Shown: positions 15,725 to 22,037 of the stretch, in pieces
Numbering within the stretch: the stretch's first letter is position 1
How the letters are laid out: each line of letters opens with the position of its first letter
Source of the DNA: an uncultured Collinsella sp.
GTDB lineage: Bacteria; Actinomycetota; Coriobacteriia; Coriobacteriales; Coriobacteriaceae
Direction: 5' to 3'
Length of the DNA: 24,697 bases
NCBI GenBank assembly: GCA_958431945.1
Contig: CAUASQ010000008.1
Location: 1-24,697, forward strand
Notes under the pieces: generated by a model
Told to the model about the DNA's origin: nothing
Database searches by the model: none
What the model saw: the letters and a program-made list of their open reading frames with translations, nothing else
Made by a program: the position numbers and the translations under genes

Positions 15725-16495
15725 ATGATCAAAGCCGCGTTTTTCGATATCGACGGTACGCTGCTGAGCTTTAAGACCCACCGGATTCCGGCGTCGGCGC
15801 AGCAGGTGCTCGACAGCTTTCGCGAGCAGGGGATTGCGTGCGTGATCGCCACGGGCCGTCCGACCTACCAGATGCCGGACTGGCTGTTCGACCTGGGCTG
15901 GGATGCGTACATTACGCTTTCGGGCCAGCACTGCTTTGATGCCGAGGGGGTTTACCGCAGCTGCCCGATCGATCCGGACGACGTCGCGGTGATTGTGGAC
16001 CAGGTGGCGCAGGGGTGCTACGACTCGCTGTGCATGCAGGGCGAGAACTCGTTTGTGAACCGCCTGTCCGAGCGCGTGGTGACGGCTGGCAGCAACGCGG
16101 GAATCGTCTACCACGAGGAGCCGTTTGAGCACGCCTTTGACGCACCGGTCTACCAGTTCTGCGCCTTTGTGGACCCGGCCGACGAACATATCGTGACCGA
16201 CGCCGTGTCGCATTCGCTCACCACGCGCTGGTGCGACCTGTTCTGCGACATTATTCCCGCTAACGGCGGCAAGGACCTGGGCGTGGCGGCGACGCTGGAG
16301 CGCCTGGGCATCGACGCGAGTGAAGCAATTGCCTTTGGCGACGGCGAGAACGACCTGTCGATGTTCTCGGCCGTGGGCACAAGTGTGGCCATGGGCAACG
16401 CGCAGGACACGGTGAAAGCTGCGGCGACCTATGTGACGACCGCCGTGGACGACGACGGAATCTACAACGCCGCGAAGCACTTTGGACTGTTATAA
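15725..16495 (+). CDS. Cof-type HAD-IIB phosphatase
   Basis: A 256-aa HAD hydrolase with a C2B-type cap, the group that dephosphorylates sugar phosphates or flavin and pyridoxal phosphates. Motifs: DIDGTLL with Asp8/Asp10, Thr43 (IATGRP), Lys183 (GGKDLG) and GDGENDLSM with Asp206/Asp210. Substrate cannot be predicted. The gene starts 6 nt after the ABC-F stop; AGGAG lies inside the end of that gene with 9-nt spacing, so the two are co-transcribed and probably coupled. The CTGCCGGCAG repeat follows its stop by 14 nt. Confidence 0.93.
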   Translation: MIKAAFFDIDGTLLSFKTHRIPASAQQVLDSFREQGIACVIATGRPTYQMPDWLFDLGWDAYITLSGQHCFDAEGVYRSCPIDPDDVAVIVDQVAQGCYDSLCMQGENSFVNRLSERVVTAGSNAGIVYHEEPFEHAFDAPVYQFCAFVDPADEHIVTDAVSHSLTTRWCDLFCDIIPANGGKDLGVAATLERLGIDASEAIAFGDGENDLSMFSAVGTSVAMGNAQDTVKAAATYVTTAVDDDGIYNAAKHFGLL

Positions 16496-16509
16496 CTGCG
16501 GCTCGGCAC

Positions 16510-16553
16510 TTAGGGATGCTCCTTTTCTGCCGGCAGCTGGGGGACACTCCTTG
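16510..16553. repeat. CTGCCGGCAG-centred repeat, copy 2
   Basis: This 44-nt stretch matches 293-335 with about four differences and one extra G. A CGGCA/TGCCG stem (around 16504-16508/16528-16532) encloses the first GGGA-type core, and GGGGAC (16540-16545) can pair with the GTCCCC at about 16560-16565. It follows the HAD gene and precedes the dtxR control region. Confidence 0.7.
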
Positions 16554-16599
16554 CGGGGCGTCCCCATTTTGTTTTCGTCCCGCACGTTTTGTGAAACAC

Positions 16600-16680
16600 G
16601 GCTAACTTTTAGGCAAAGTAGTAAGACATGGGCAACTTTTGCGGTAAAGTAAATCAAGCAAAAGTATCCAAAGGCTAACT
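16600..16680 (+). promoter_or_regulatory. Putative metalloregulator operators upstream of dtxR-family gene
   Basis: GGCTAACT occurs at 16600-16607 and 16673-16680 and GGGCAACT at 16630-16637; the first two are followed by or near ACTTT/AAAGT inverted repeats (16605-16619, 16635-16650). GGCTAAC resembles half of the DtxR/IdeR box. The stretch CATGGGCAACTNTTG around 16628-16641 is shared with the promoter of the metal exporter at 23078-23091. Autoregulation by the DtxR-family protein is the simplest reading. The region is AT-richer than its surroundings, but I cannot fix one promoter. Confidence 0.45.
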
Positions 16681-16704
16681 AGAAGCCATCGCGAAAGGCG
16701 GCCC

Positions 16705-17094
16705 ATGGCCCTGCGTGAATCCGGAGAAGACTATCTCGAATCTATTTATGTGCTCTCGAAGCACCAAGGCATCGTTCGATCGATTGACGTTGCCGAATAC
16801 CTGGGCGTAACCAAGGCAAGCGTCTCCAAGGCCATGGCGACGCTGGAGAACAGCGGCTATGTCGAAATGGGCAAGCGCGACGTTCATCTGACGGAGCGTG
16901 GTCTGGAGGTCGCTCGCCAAATGTGGGAGCGCCACTGCTTTTTCGTGCGGTTGCTCGAGGAGGCCGGTGTTTCGGCGGATGTCGCGTCGCAAGAGGGCTG
17001 CCACATGGAGCATTGCCTGAGCGAGGAGAGCTTTGAGAAGCTACGGGCGATGTTGGGCCGGGAAGATGTAGCGGGTCCAACAACAGAAGCCTAA
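16705..17094 (+). CDS. DtxR/MntR-family metal-dependent repressor (short form)
   Basis: A 129-aa regulator with winged-helix (about 1-65) and dimerisation (66-129) domains and no SH3-like C-terminal domain, like MntR. SIDVAEYLGVTKASVSKAMATLE (26-48) is the helix-turn-helix. The metal ligands are mixed: Asp9 and Glu12 as in manganese sensor MntR (where iron-type DtxR has Met), His77, and EGCHMEH (97-103), giving Cys99, Glu102, His103 as in DtxR (Cys102, Glu105, His106). So it may answer to Mn(II), Fe(II) or both. Targets are probably its own promoter and the transporter at 23179. It stands alone, convergent with the zinc ATPase gene; the next 280 bp are highly structured. Confidence 0.92.
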   Translation: MALRESGEDYLESIYVLSKHQGIVRSIDVAEYLGVTKASVSKAMATLENSGYVEMGKRDVHLTERGLEVARQMWERHCFFVRLLEEAGVSADVASQEGCHMEHCLSEESFEKLRAMLGREDVAGPTTEA

Positions 17095-17172
17095 TTGGAC
17101 CCCCAGTAGCGCGGAGTTCACGCAAAGCGCGAACCAGCGACTGGGACCAGCGGCCCTTTCGGCCAAGTCCAT
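17073..17172. repeat. Branched stem-loop region after dtxR-family gene
   Basis: GGGTCCAA (17073-17080) pairs with TTGGACCC (17095-17102) across the gene's stop codon. Alternatively TGGAC (17096-17100) pairs with GTCCA (17167-17171) to enclose two stems: CCCAGT/ACTGGG (17102-17107/17140-17145), which contains GTTCaCGC/GCGcGAAC, and GGCC/GGCC (17152-17155/17161-17164). A short AGGG/CCCT hairpin follows at about 17180-17189. Confidence 0.6.
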
Positions 17173-17214
17173 TTCAGCAAGGGAACCCTGCCAGCAAGCG
17201 ATGCCCAAGAACCG

Positions 17215-17357
17215 CCTGCGATGTTACCGCAGGCCGGGACCGGGCTTGGTTTTGAAAACACTCCGCAGCGCGAGGCCCGCCTTTCCGTTGCTCCGCAGGA
17301 GCAGGAAAGACGGGCCTCATGCGCGAGGACGTTTTCAAAACCAAGCCCGGCCCCGGC
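17215..17357. repeat. Giant multi-part hairpin between convergent genes
   Basis: 17233-17259 and 17331-17357 are 27-nt arms with one mismatch. Inside follow GCGC/GCGC (17268-17271/17321-17324), GAGGCCCG/CGGGCCTC (17272-17279/17311-17318), CTTTCC/GGAAAG (17281-17286/17304-17309) and TGCTCC/GGAGCA (17289-17294/17298-17303) closing on the loop GCA. A separate CCTGCG/CGCAGG stem (17215-17220/17228-17233) abuts the left arm. The hairpin ends 17 nt from the ATPase stop. It lacks T-tracts and codes for nothing I can support; an antisense frame across it is a shadow. Confidence 0.85.
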
Positions 17358-17374
17358 TGGAGGGACCACAGGCG

Positions 17375-19327
17375 CTACAGGTTCTTGACACCCATCGCGC
17401 GCATGGCGTTCAGGATGGCGATGATCGCCACGCCTACGTCGCCGAACACGGCAAGCCACATGTTGGCGATGCCCAGCGCTGCCAGCACAAGGATCAGCAG
17501 CTTAATGCCCAGCGCAAAGATGATGTTCTGCCAAACAATCGCCATGGTCTTGCGTGCCACGCGGATCGCGCGGGAAATGTTGGACGGCTTGTCGTCCATG
17601 AGCACGACATCGGCGGCCTCGATCGCAGCGTCAGAACCCATAGCGCCCATGGCAATGCCCACATCGGCGCGCGTAAGCACGGGCGCATCGTTGATGCCGT
17701 CGCCCACAAAGGCGAGCTTGCCCTTGCCACTCTCGGTTGCAAGCAGCGCCTCGACGCGCTCGACCTTATCGCCCGGCAGCAGCTGCGCGTGGAACTCGTC
17801 GAGACTGAGTTGCTTGGCCACAGACGCCGCAACCTCCTCGCGGTCGCCCGTGAGCATGACGGTGCGCTTGACACCGGCGGCGTGCAGGTCGCGAATCGTT
17901 TGCTCAGCATCGGCCTTGACGGTGTCTGCAATCACGATGTGGCCGGCGTACACGCCATCAACGAGCACATGCAGAATCGTTCCGATGACCTCGCAATCGG
18001 GCGCTTCGACTCCGGCCGCGGCGAGCATCTTTGCGTTGCCAACGACGACGTGCTTGCCGTCGATGGTTGCCGTCACGCCATGGCCCGCGTCGTTGGTGGA
18101 GTCGCTTACGCGCTTGGGGTCGACCTCGCCCTGGTGGGCGACACGTACGGACTGCGCGATGGGGTGATCGGAGAACGACTCAGCAAGGGCTGCGACTTCG
18201 AGCAACGACTGCTCGGTATAGCCGGCCTCGGGGTGTACCGCGACCACCGAGAACGTGCCGTTGGTGAGGGTGCCCGTCTTGTCAAAGACGACGGTGTCCA
18301 CGTCGGCGAGCGTCTCGAGGTAGTTAGAACCCTTGATGAGAACGCCCAGCTTGGACGCGCCGCCGATGCCGCCAAAGAAACTGAGCGGCACGCTGATCAC
18401 CAACGCGCACGGGCAGCTGACGACCAAGAAGGTCAGGCCGCGCAGAATCCAGTCGGACCAGGCACCGGTGACCAGGCCACCGCCGAGCGCGAGCACCGCG
18501 GCAGCGCCGGTGACGGCGGGCGTGTAGATGCGGGCAAAGCGCGTGATGAAGTTCTCGGTGCGTGCCTTCTTTTCGCTGGCATTCTCCACGAGCTCCAGGA
18601 CGCGTGCGACGGTGGACTCGCCAAAGGGCTTGGTGGTGCGCACGTGGATGAGCCCAGTCATGTTGATGCAGCCGCTGATGATATCGTCTCCGGTTTTGGC
18701 CGGGCGGGGGACCGACTCACCGGTAAGGGCGGCGGTGTCGAGCTGGGTTTCGCCCTCGACGATGACGCCGTCGATAGGCACGCGCTCGCCGGGCTTGACC
18801 ACGATCACGGTGCCGACCGCGATGTCATCGGGGAAGACCTGTTCGAGTGAGCCGTCGGGTTGCTCGACGTTGGCGTAGTCGGGCGCGATGTCCATCATGG
18901 CGCTGATCGATTTACGGCTCTTGCCCACGGCGTATGCCTGGAACAGCTCGCCGACCTGGTAGAACAGCATGACGGCGGCGCCTTCGGCCATGTGCGGGTC
19001 GGTGTCGGGGAAGAGCACCATGGCAAACGCGCCGATGGTCGCGACGGCCATGAGGAAGCTCTCGTCGAACGCCTTGCCGCGGCGGATGTTGTTGTATGCC
19101 TTTTGGAGCACGTCGTAGCCGGCAATCAAAAAAGGCACGAGGAACAGTGTGAAGCTGGCGTAGATGTCGCCCGGGGTGCCGAATGCGGCAGTGAGGGTGC
19201 CGAGCTCATCGAGGGCGTACACCACCGCAAAAATGCCTAGCGCTACCAGGATACGATTGCGCTTATGCTCAAGGGACTCTTTCTTCTTACGCTTCTTCTT
19301 TTTCTTTTTGGGATCGGCGGTGGTCAT
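17375..19327 (-). CDS. P1B-2 Zn/Cd-exporting P-type ATPase (ZntA/CadA-like)
   Basis: A 650-aa heavy-metal efflux pump. The start at 19327 has GGGAGG with 9-nt spacing; an upstream extension would cross the operator. Residues 7-16 are almost all Lys/Arg, and no N-terminal metal-binding domain is present. TGES (202-205, actuator), CPC (305-307, transport site in SCPCALVIS), DKTGT with phosphorylated Asp349, the HP motif (388-389) and GDGIND (542-547) are intact. Lys609 and Asp630 match the Lys693 and Asp714 of ZntA that define Zn/Cd/Pb specificity, so copper is unlikely. The missing metal-binding domain is encoded separately just upstream (19428-19646). Expression is probably driven from its own operator at 19352-19369. 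Confidence 0.95.
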   Translation of the reverse strand: MTTADPKKKKKKRKKKESLEHKRNRILVALGIFAVVYALDELGTLTAAFGTPGDIYASFTLFLVPFLIAGYDVLQKAYNNIRRGKAFDESFLMAVATIGAFAMVLFPDTDPHMAEGAAVMLFYQVGELFQAYAVGKSRKSISAMMDIAPDYANVEQPDGSLEQVFPDDIAVGTVIVVKPGERVPIDGVIVEGETQLDTAALTGESVPRPAKTGDDIISGCINMTGLIHVRTTKPFGESTVARVLELVENASEKKARTENFITRFARIYTPAVTGAAAVLALGGGLVTGAWSDWILRGLTFLVVSCPCALVISVPLSFFGGIGGASKLGVLIKGSNYLETLADVDTVVFDKTGTLTNGTFSVVAVHPEAGYTEQSLLEVAALAESFSDHPIAQSVRVAHQGEVDPKRVSDSTNDAGHGVTATIDGKHVVVGNAKMLAAAGVEAPDCEVIGTILHVLVDGVYAGHIVIADTVKADAEQTIRDLHAAGVKRTVMLTGDREEVAASVAKQLSLDEFHAQLLPGDKVERVEALLATESGKGKLAFVGDGINDAPVLTRADVGIAMGAMGSDAAIEAADVVLMDDKPSNISRAIRVARKTMAIVWQNIIFALGIKLLILVLAALGIANMWLAVFGDVGVAIIAILNAMRAMGVKNL

Positions 19328-19351
19328 GACTCGTATCCTCCCATTTGAATG

Positions 19352-19369
19352 TATGAACACTCGCTCATA
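19352..19369 (-). promoter_or_regulatory. ArsR/SmtB-type operator A, upstream of the ATPase
   Basis: TATGAACACTCGCTCATA has TATGA/TCATA ends and differs from the two operators at the arsR promoter in two or three bases. A -10 TTATAT with a weak TTGCCG -35 (18-nt spacer) lies beside it on the minus strand, so the ATPase gene probably has its own zinc-controlled promoter. Confidence 0.75.
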
Positions 19370-19383
19370 TAATTTCGCGAGCA

Positions 19384-19406
19384 AAGGCCGCGGCAATCGC
19401 GGCCTT
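19384..19406 (-). terminator. Hairpin between HMA and ATPase genes
   Basis: AAGGCCGCG and CGCGGCCTT pair perfectly over 9 bp around a 5-nt loop. On the minus strand only TTT follows, so it would be a leaky terminator or an RNA-processing stem that uncouples the small chaperone gene from the pump gene. Confidence 0.45.
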
Positions 19407-19427
19407 GCAGGTTGGCGTAAACCTGGG

Positions 19428-19646
19428 CTAGAGAATGATCTCGCAGTCCGGCTCGGCGTCGGCCGTAAACTCTACAACGCGGTTGAGCACCTCGTCGAAC
19501 TCAGCATCATCAGCCTCAAGCGTCAGCTTCTGGGTCATAAAGTTGACGGACACGGATTTGACGCCCTCGAGCTTGGCCAGCTCGTCCTGAAGCTCACGCG
19601 CGCAGTTGGCGCAGTCGATCTCGTCGAGTTTAAACTGCTTTTTCAT
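19428..19646 (-). CDS. Standalone heavy-metal-associated (HMA) domain protein
   Basis: A 72-aa cytosolic metal carrier with the ferredoxin-like HMA fold. DCANC (11-15) supplies the two metal-binding cysteines; the Asp before the first Cys is typical of Zn/Cd-type HMA domains, unlike the MxCxxC of copper chaperones. The start has AAAGGA with about 7-nt spacing. It sits between the repressor gene (63 nt before) and the pump gene (100 nt after), and the pump lacks its usual N-terminal HMA domain, so this looks like that domain as a separate protein. The C-terminal FTADAEPDCEIIL carries a third Cys and acidic residues that could also bind metal. Confidence 0.93.
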   Translation of the reverse strand: MKKQFKLDEIDCANCARELQDELAKLEGVKSVSVNFMTQKLTLEADDAEFDEVLNRVVEFTADAEPDCEIIL

Positions 19647-19709
19647 GGTGGGTTCCTTTCTCTGTATTTGCGGCTTGGGTTCAGGCCGCGCTGGTACCGT
19701 GGTTGGTCG

Positions 19710-20075
19710 CTATTCGCAGATGTGGCTCATGCCTTGGTTGAGCATGGTGTAGACGTGGTCGTCGGCGAGCGAGTAGAGGATATTGCGCCCGTCGCGCCGG
19801 AATTTAACCAGGTGCGACTGCTTGAGTGTGCGCAGCTGGTGCGACACCGCGGACTGCGAGGTTTCGGTCGCTTCGGCGATGTCTGCCACGCAGAGCTCGC
19901 GGCCCATGAGGGCATAGAGGATCTTGATGCGCGTGGTGTCGCTGAAGACCTTGAACAGGTCGGCGAGGTCGTAGAGAAGCTCCTCGTCGGGAAGGTCCTC
20001 GGGCGAGCAGGTGGTCGGGATCGCGGGTTCGGTGGCCTCGATGTCGAGTTTCGTTTCATCAACGCGGATGCTCAT
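19710..20075 (-). CDS. ArsR/SmtB-family zinc-responsive repressor
   Basis: A 121-aa winged-helix repressor that leaves DNA when metal binds. SQSAVSHQLRTLKQSHLV (73-90) is the recognition-helix segment. The C-terminal helix holds Asp105, His107, His118 and Glu121, spaced exactly like the alpha-5 zinc site of SmtB (Asp104, His106, His117, Glu120). ELCVAD (60-65) has Cys62 but not the second Cys of the CadC site, so zinc, and perhaps cobalt, is the likely inducer. The start has AAAGGA 7 nt upstream. It heads the repressor-chaperone-pump cluster and should repress it through the three matching operators at 19352, 20091 and 20126. Confidence 0.95.
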   Translation of the reverse strand: MSIRVDETKLDIEATEPAIPTTCSPEDLPDEELLYDLADLFKVFSDTTRIKILYALMGRELCVADIAEATETSQSAVSHQLRTLKQSHLVKFRRDGRNILYSLADDHVYTMLNQGMSHICE

Positions 20076-20090
20076 TGCAATATCCTTTCA

Positions 20091-20149
20091 TATGAACATG
20101 CGCTCATATAATTTACTTTCGATTATATGAGTGCATGTTCATATGTCAA
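20091..20149 (-). promoter_or_regulatory. Zinc-cluster promoter with operators B and C
   Basis: On the minus strand a consensus TTGACA (20144-20149) and a consensus TATAAT (20122-20127) are 16 nt apart. Operator C (TATGAACATGCACTCATA read on the minus strand, 20126-20143) fills the spacer. Operator B (TATGAACATGCGCTCATA, 20091-20108) lies downstream, just before the ribosome site. B and C are inverted relative to each other, and the CTCATATAAT/ATTATATGAG arms between them are a perfect palindrome. Confidence 0.9.
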
Positions 20150-20231
20150 TGACGTTCAGGTAATTCGTTGTACAAAATGATGGGGAATAGTGGACGAGAT
20201 CCCGGACTGAGCGTTTTTTGATAGTCGATGC

Positions 20232-20486
20232 CAAGGTGGGTACCCTCGTGCCGTGCAAAAAATGGAGTATTCTGCAACTATAGGGGGTCCGCTAATTTAT
20301 TGCAGGTCATATAATGCAGTTCAAGAGTTATCTTAGGGTGTTAATCCGATGAGTTCTTCCTCAAATGTTGCCTAACGCTCTCACGCAAGAGTGATTTCGC
20401 TTCACATTTGGATCCACTCGAGGGTGATAGACACCCGACCCTGCTGAATACTCGCAATTTTGCACGTCGCTAGGGTACCCACCTTG
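20232..20486. repeat. 255-bp element with 45-nt imperfect terminal inverted repeats
   Basis: 20232-20276 and the complement of 20442-20486 agree at 37 of 45 positions; the outer 15 nt, CAAGGTGGGTACCCT, are identical. The interior is AT-richer than the surroundings and holds small stems such as GGGTG/CACCC (about 20423-20435) and TTGCAG/GCAG near 20300. No gene is visible inside. It may be a MITE-like element or a structured RNA; it ends 9 nt from the stop of the minus-strand gene at 20496. Confidence 0.65.
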
Positions 20487-20495
20487 TTAGCCGGC

Positions 20496-21686
20496 CTAGT
20501 CTCCGGCCCCGAAGACCCTGCCCTCGGGCGCGAGGCTGCTTGTTTGGGCAAATGATGGGCTGTCGGATTCGACAGTCTGCATGTCATCGATTGCCGGAAC
20601 TTCATTAATTGTCGGGTCATCCAGCGTGATGCCTTCGAGCGTTGCTTTTTCGAGGTCGATTCGTTGACGCTCTTCGGAATCCTGGCGAAGCTGCTTCTGA
20701 ATTCGCTTTTTCTCTTTTATAAACCTTCTGAGCACAAACTGTCTCAGGTCCTCTTGCATGATTTGAAAGTCTTTTGGCAGACGCGAGGGGCGTACGCCCT
20801 CTTTCCGCTGGATTGCTTCCATGACCCTAACAAAAGAGCTGGCATGCATAAAGGAATAACGGCTGACGGTGATGATTCCGTACCCCATGGACGCAAGTGC
20901 ATTCTTGCGCTCCTCATCGATGGCGCGGTCTTCTTCCGCGTCATGATAAAAACCGTTGTATTCAATGTCTGTGCGAGATTTCTTTAGATACGCATCCATA
21001 AAGAACTTTTTGCGTCTCGTGAGATTCTTTGCGGCAGTGGTGACCTGCACCTCGTAATCGGTCTCAATTCCCTTAATACCAAGCCCTCCTTCGCTTTTGG
21101 GCAGCGTTAGCATCATGACAAATGCCGTTTCCATGGGAGACCGGCATCCGTCGCGCACACATTGGATCGCCTTTCGGGCAAGGGCCAGACCGTCGCATCT
21201 GGTAATGGAATTAAAGAACTGCTTTAACCTCTCGGTCGAGGTGAGCGCGAAACGCTCGGTATAGGAGGTGGAAGAGTCGGTTCCAAGGGAGTAAGCGCTG
21301 CACAATTCAAAGTAGTACTCCACCAGTTCGCGAAAAGGGAGATAGGTGGCGGCCTGAAGTGCGCAAAGCTCAACGCTAACAATGAAGATGCCATCTTTGA
21401 GCTCTATAAAGCGTGAGTTCGAGAATCGTTTTGAAGAAACGTGGCATTGACAGTTCATTGCATAGCGCGCATTCCTGCGATCAAACACCATCACCTCGAG
21501 GGAATCATTTGCGTCGAGGGAAACATCATGTTTGGTGAGCCATTCTGCGGCTGCGTCAAGGAGCGTTCCGGTGGGACATGATCCGTAAATCGCGGCAGGG
21601 CTACAGGACTCGATGCCTTTCGCAGACACCGAATGCGCGACCTGGTAGACCGCTTTTGCAGTGGTATGTGACAATACGATACTCAT
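20496..21686 (-). CDS. DUF559/Vsr-like nuclease-fold protein, Coriobacteria type
   Basis: A 396-aa protein of unknown function. The segment 225-290 fits a PD-(D/E)XK-like core of the DUF559/Vsr kind: Asp231 (MDAY), IEYNGFYH with Glu242 and His248, then Arg260 and LASMGYGIITVS. PMETAFVMMLTLP (184-196) precedes it. The N-terminal half, with SVELCALQAATYL (104-116) and VEYYFELC, recalls a family I associate with Collinsella and Olsenella, in which an AbiEi-like part precedes the nuclease-like core; this is from memory. The C-terminal 90 residues are charged and probably coiled. Start: MSIVLSHTTA is the natural beginning but has no ribosome site, so it may be leaderless. Codons are less GC-rich than its neighbours, a sign of transfer. 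Defence or regulation are both possible. Confidence 0.7.
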   Translation of the reverse strand: MSIVLSHTTAKAVYQVAHSVSAKGIESCSPAAIYGSCPTGTLLDAAAEWLTKHDVSLDANDSLEVMVFDRRNARYAMNCQCHVSSKRFSNSRFIELKDGIFIVSVELCALQAATYLPFRELVEYYFELCSAYSLGTDSSTSYTERFALTSTERLKQFFNSITRCDGLALARKAIQCVRDGCRSPMETAFVMMLTLPKSEGGLGIKGIETDYEVQVTTAAKNLTRRKKFFMDAYLKKSRTDIEYNGFYHDAEEDRAIDEERKNALASMGYGIITVSRYSFMHASSFVRVMEAIQRKEGVRPSRLPKDFQIMQEDLRQFVLRRFIKEKKRIQKQLRQDSEERQRIDLEKATLEGITLDDPTINEVPAIDDMQTVESDSPSFAQTSSLAPEGRVFGAGD

Positions 21687-22037
21687 GATATATATCGTGT
21701 CAGCTAATGCCGTGTTGACGGCGCTGAGTGGAAAAGCCGTTTTAGAGGTCTAACCAAATGCTGTCCAAAAGCTTGACGCAATTATGAGTTGGTATGCCCT
21801 AAATAAAAGTTTTCGCAGCTTAGCTATAGCATATAAATACTCAATTGCCGCACATTTGATAGTGATGCATCACCATCCGACAACGAATTACGTGTCGGGA
21901 ATTGGCCGAAATCGTTCAAAATGAGGGTTCAGAATTTGTGATGGCAGATCTATCTGTGGAACGTAGGGCGGCCCCGCTGCGGGATTTCCCGCTGCGAGGC
22001 CGCTCGTGATCTACGCCGGAGTTTGTCGTAGACGTTT
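21687..22037. other. AT-rich intergenic region with nested hairpin
   Basis: The left 260 bp are AT-rich and hold the perfect palindrome GTGATGCATCAC (about 21870-21881) and a CCGACA/TGTCGG hairpin just after it. The right part, downstream of the exonuclease gene, is a GC-rich nested hairpin: CGTAG/CTACG (21962-21966/22011-22015), GCGGCC/GGCCGC (21968-21973/21998-22003), CGC/GCG, and GCGGG/CCCGC (21979-21983/21988-21992) on loop ATTT. It has no T-tract. No gene is supported. Confidence 0.5.

Noticed and set aside
15134..16480. Minus-strand open frame of 448 codons
   Set aside because: Shadow of the ABC-F and Cof-type phosphatase genes, both with complete catalytic motifs on the other strand.
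17201..18850. Plus-strand open frame of 549 codons across the ATPase gene
   Set aside because: It is antisense to a well-conserved P-type ATPase and crosses the giant hairpin; the product has no domain features.
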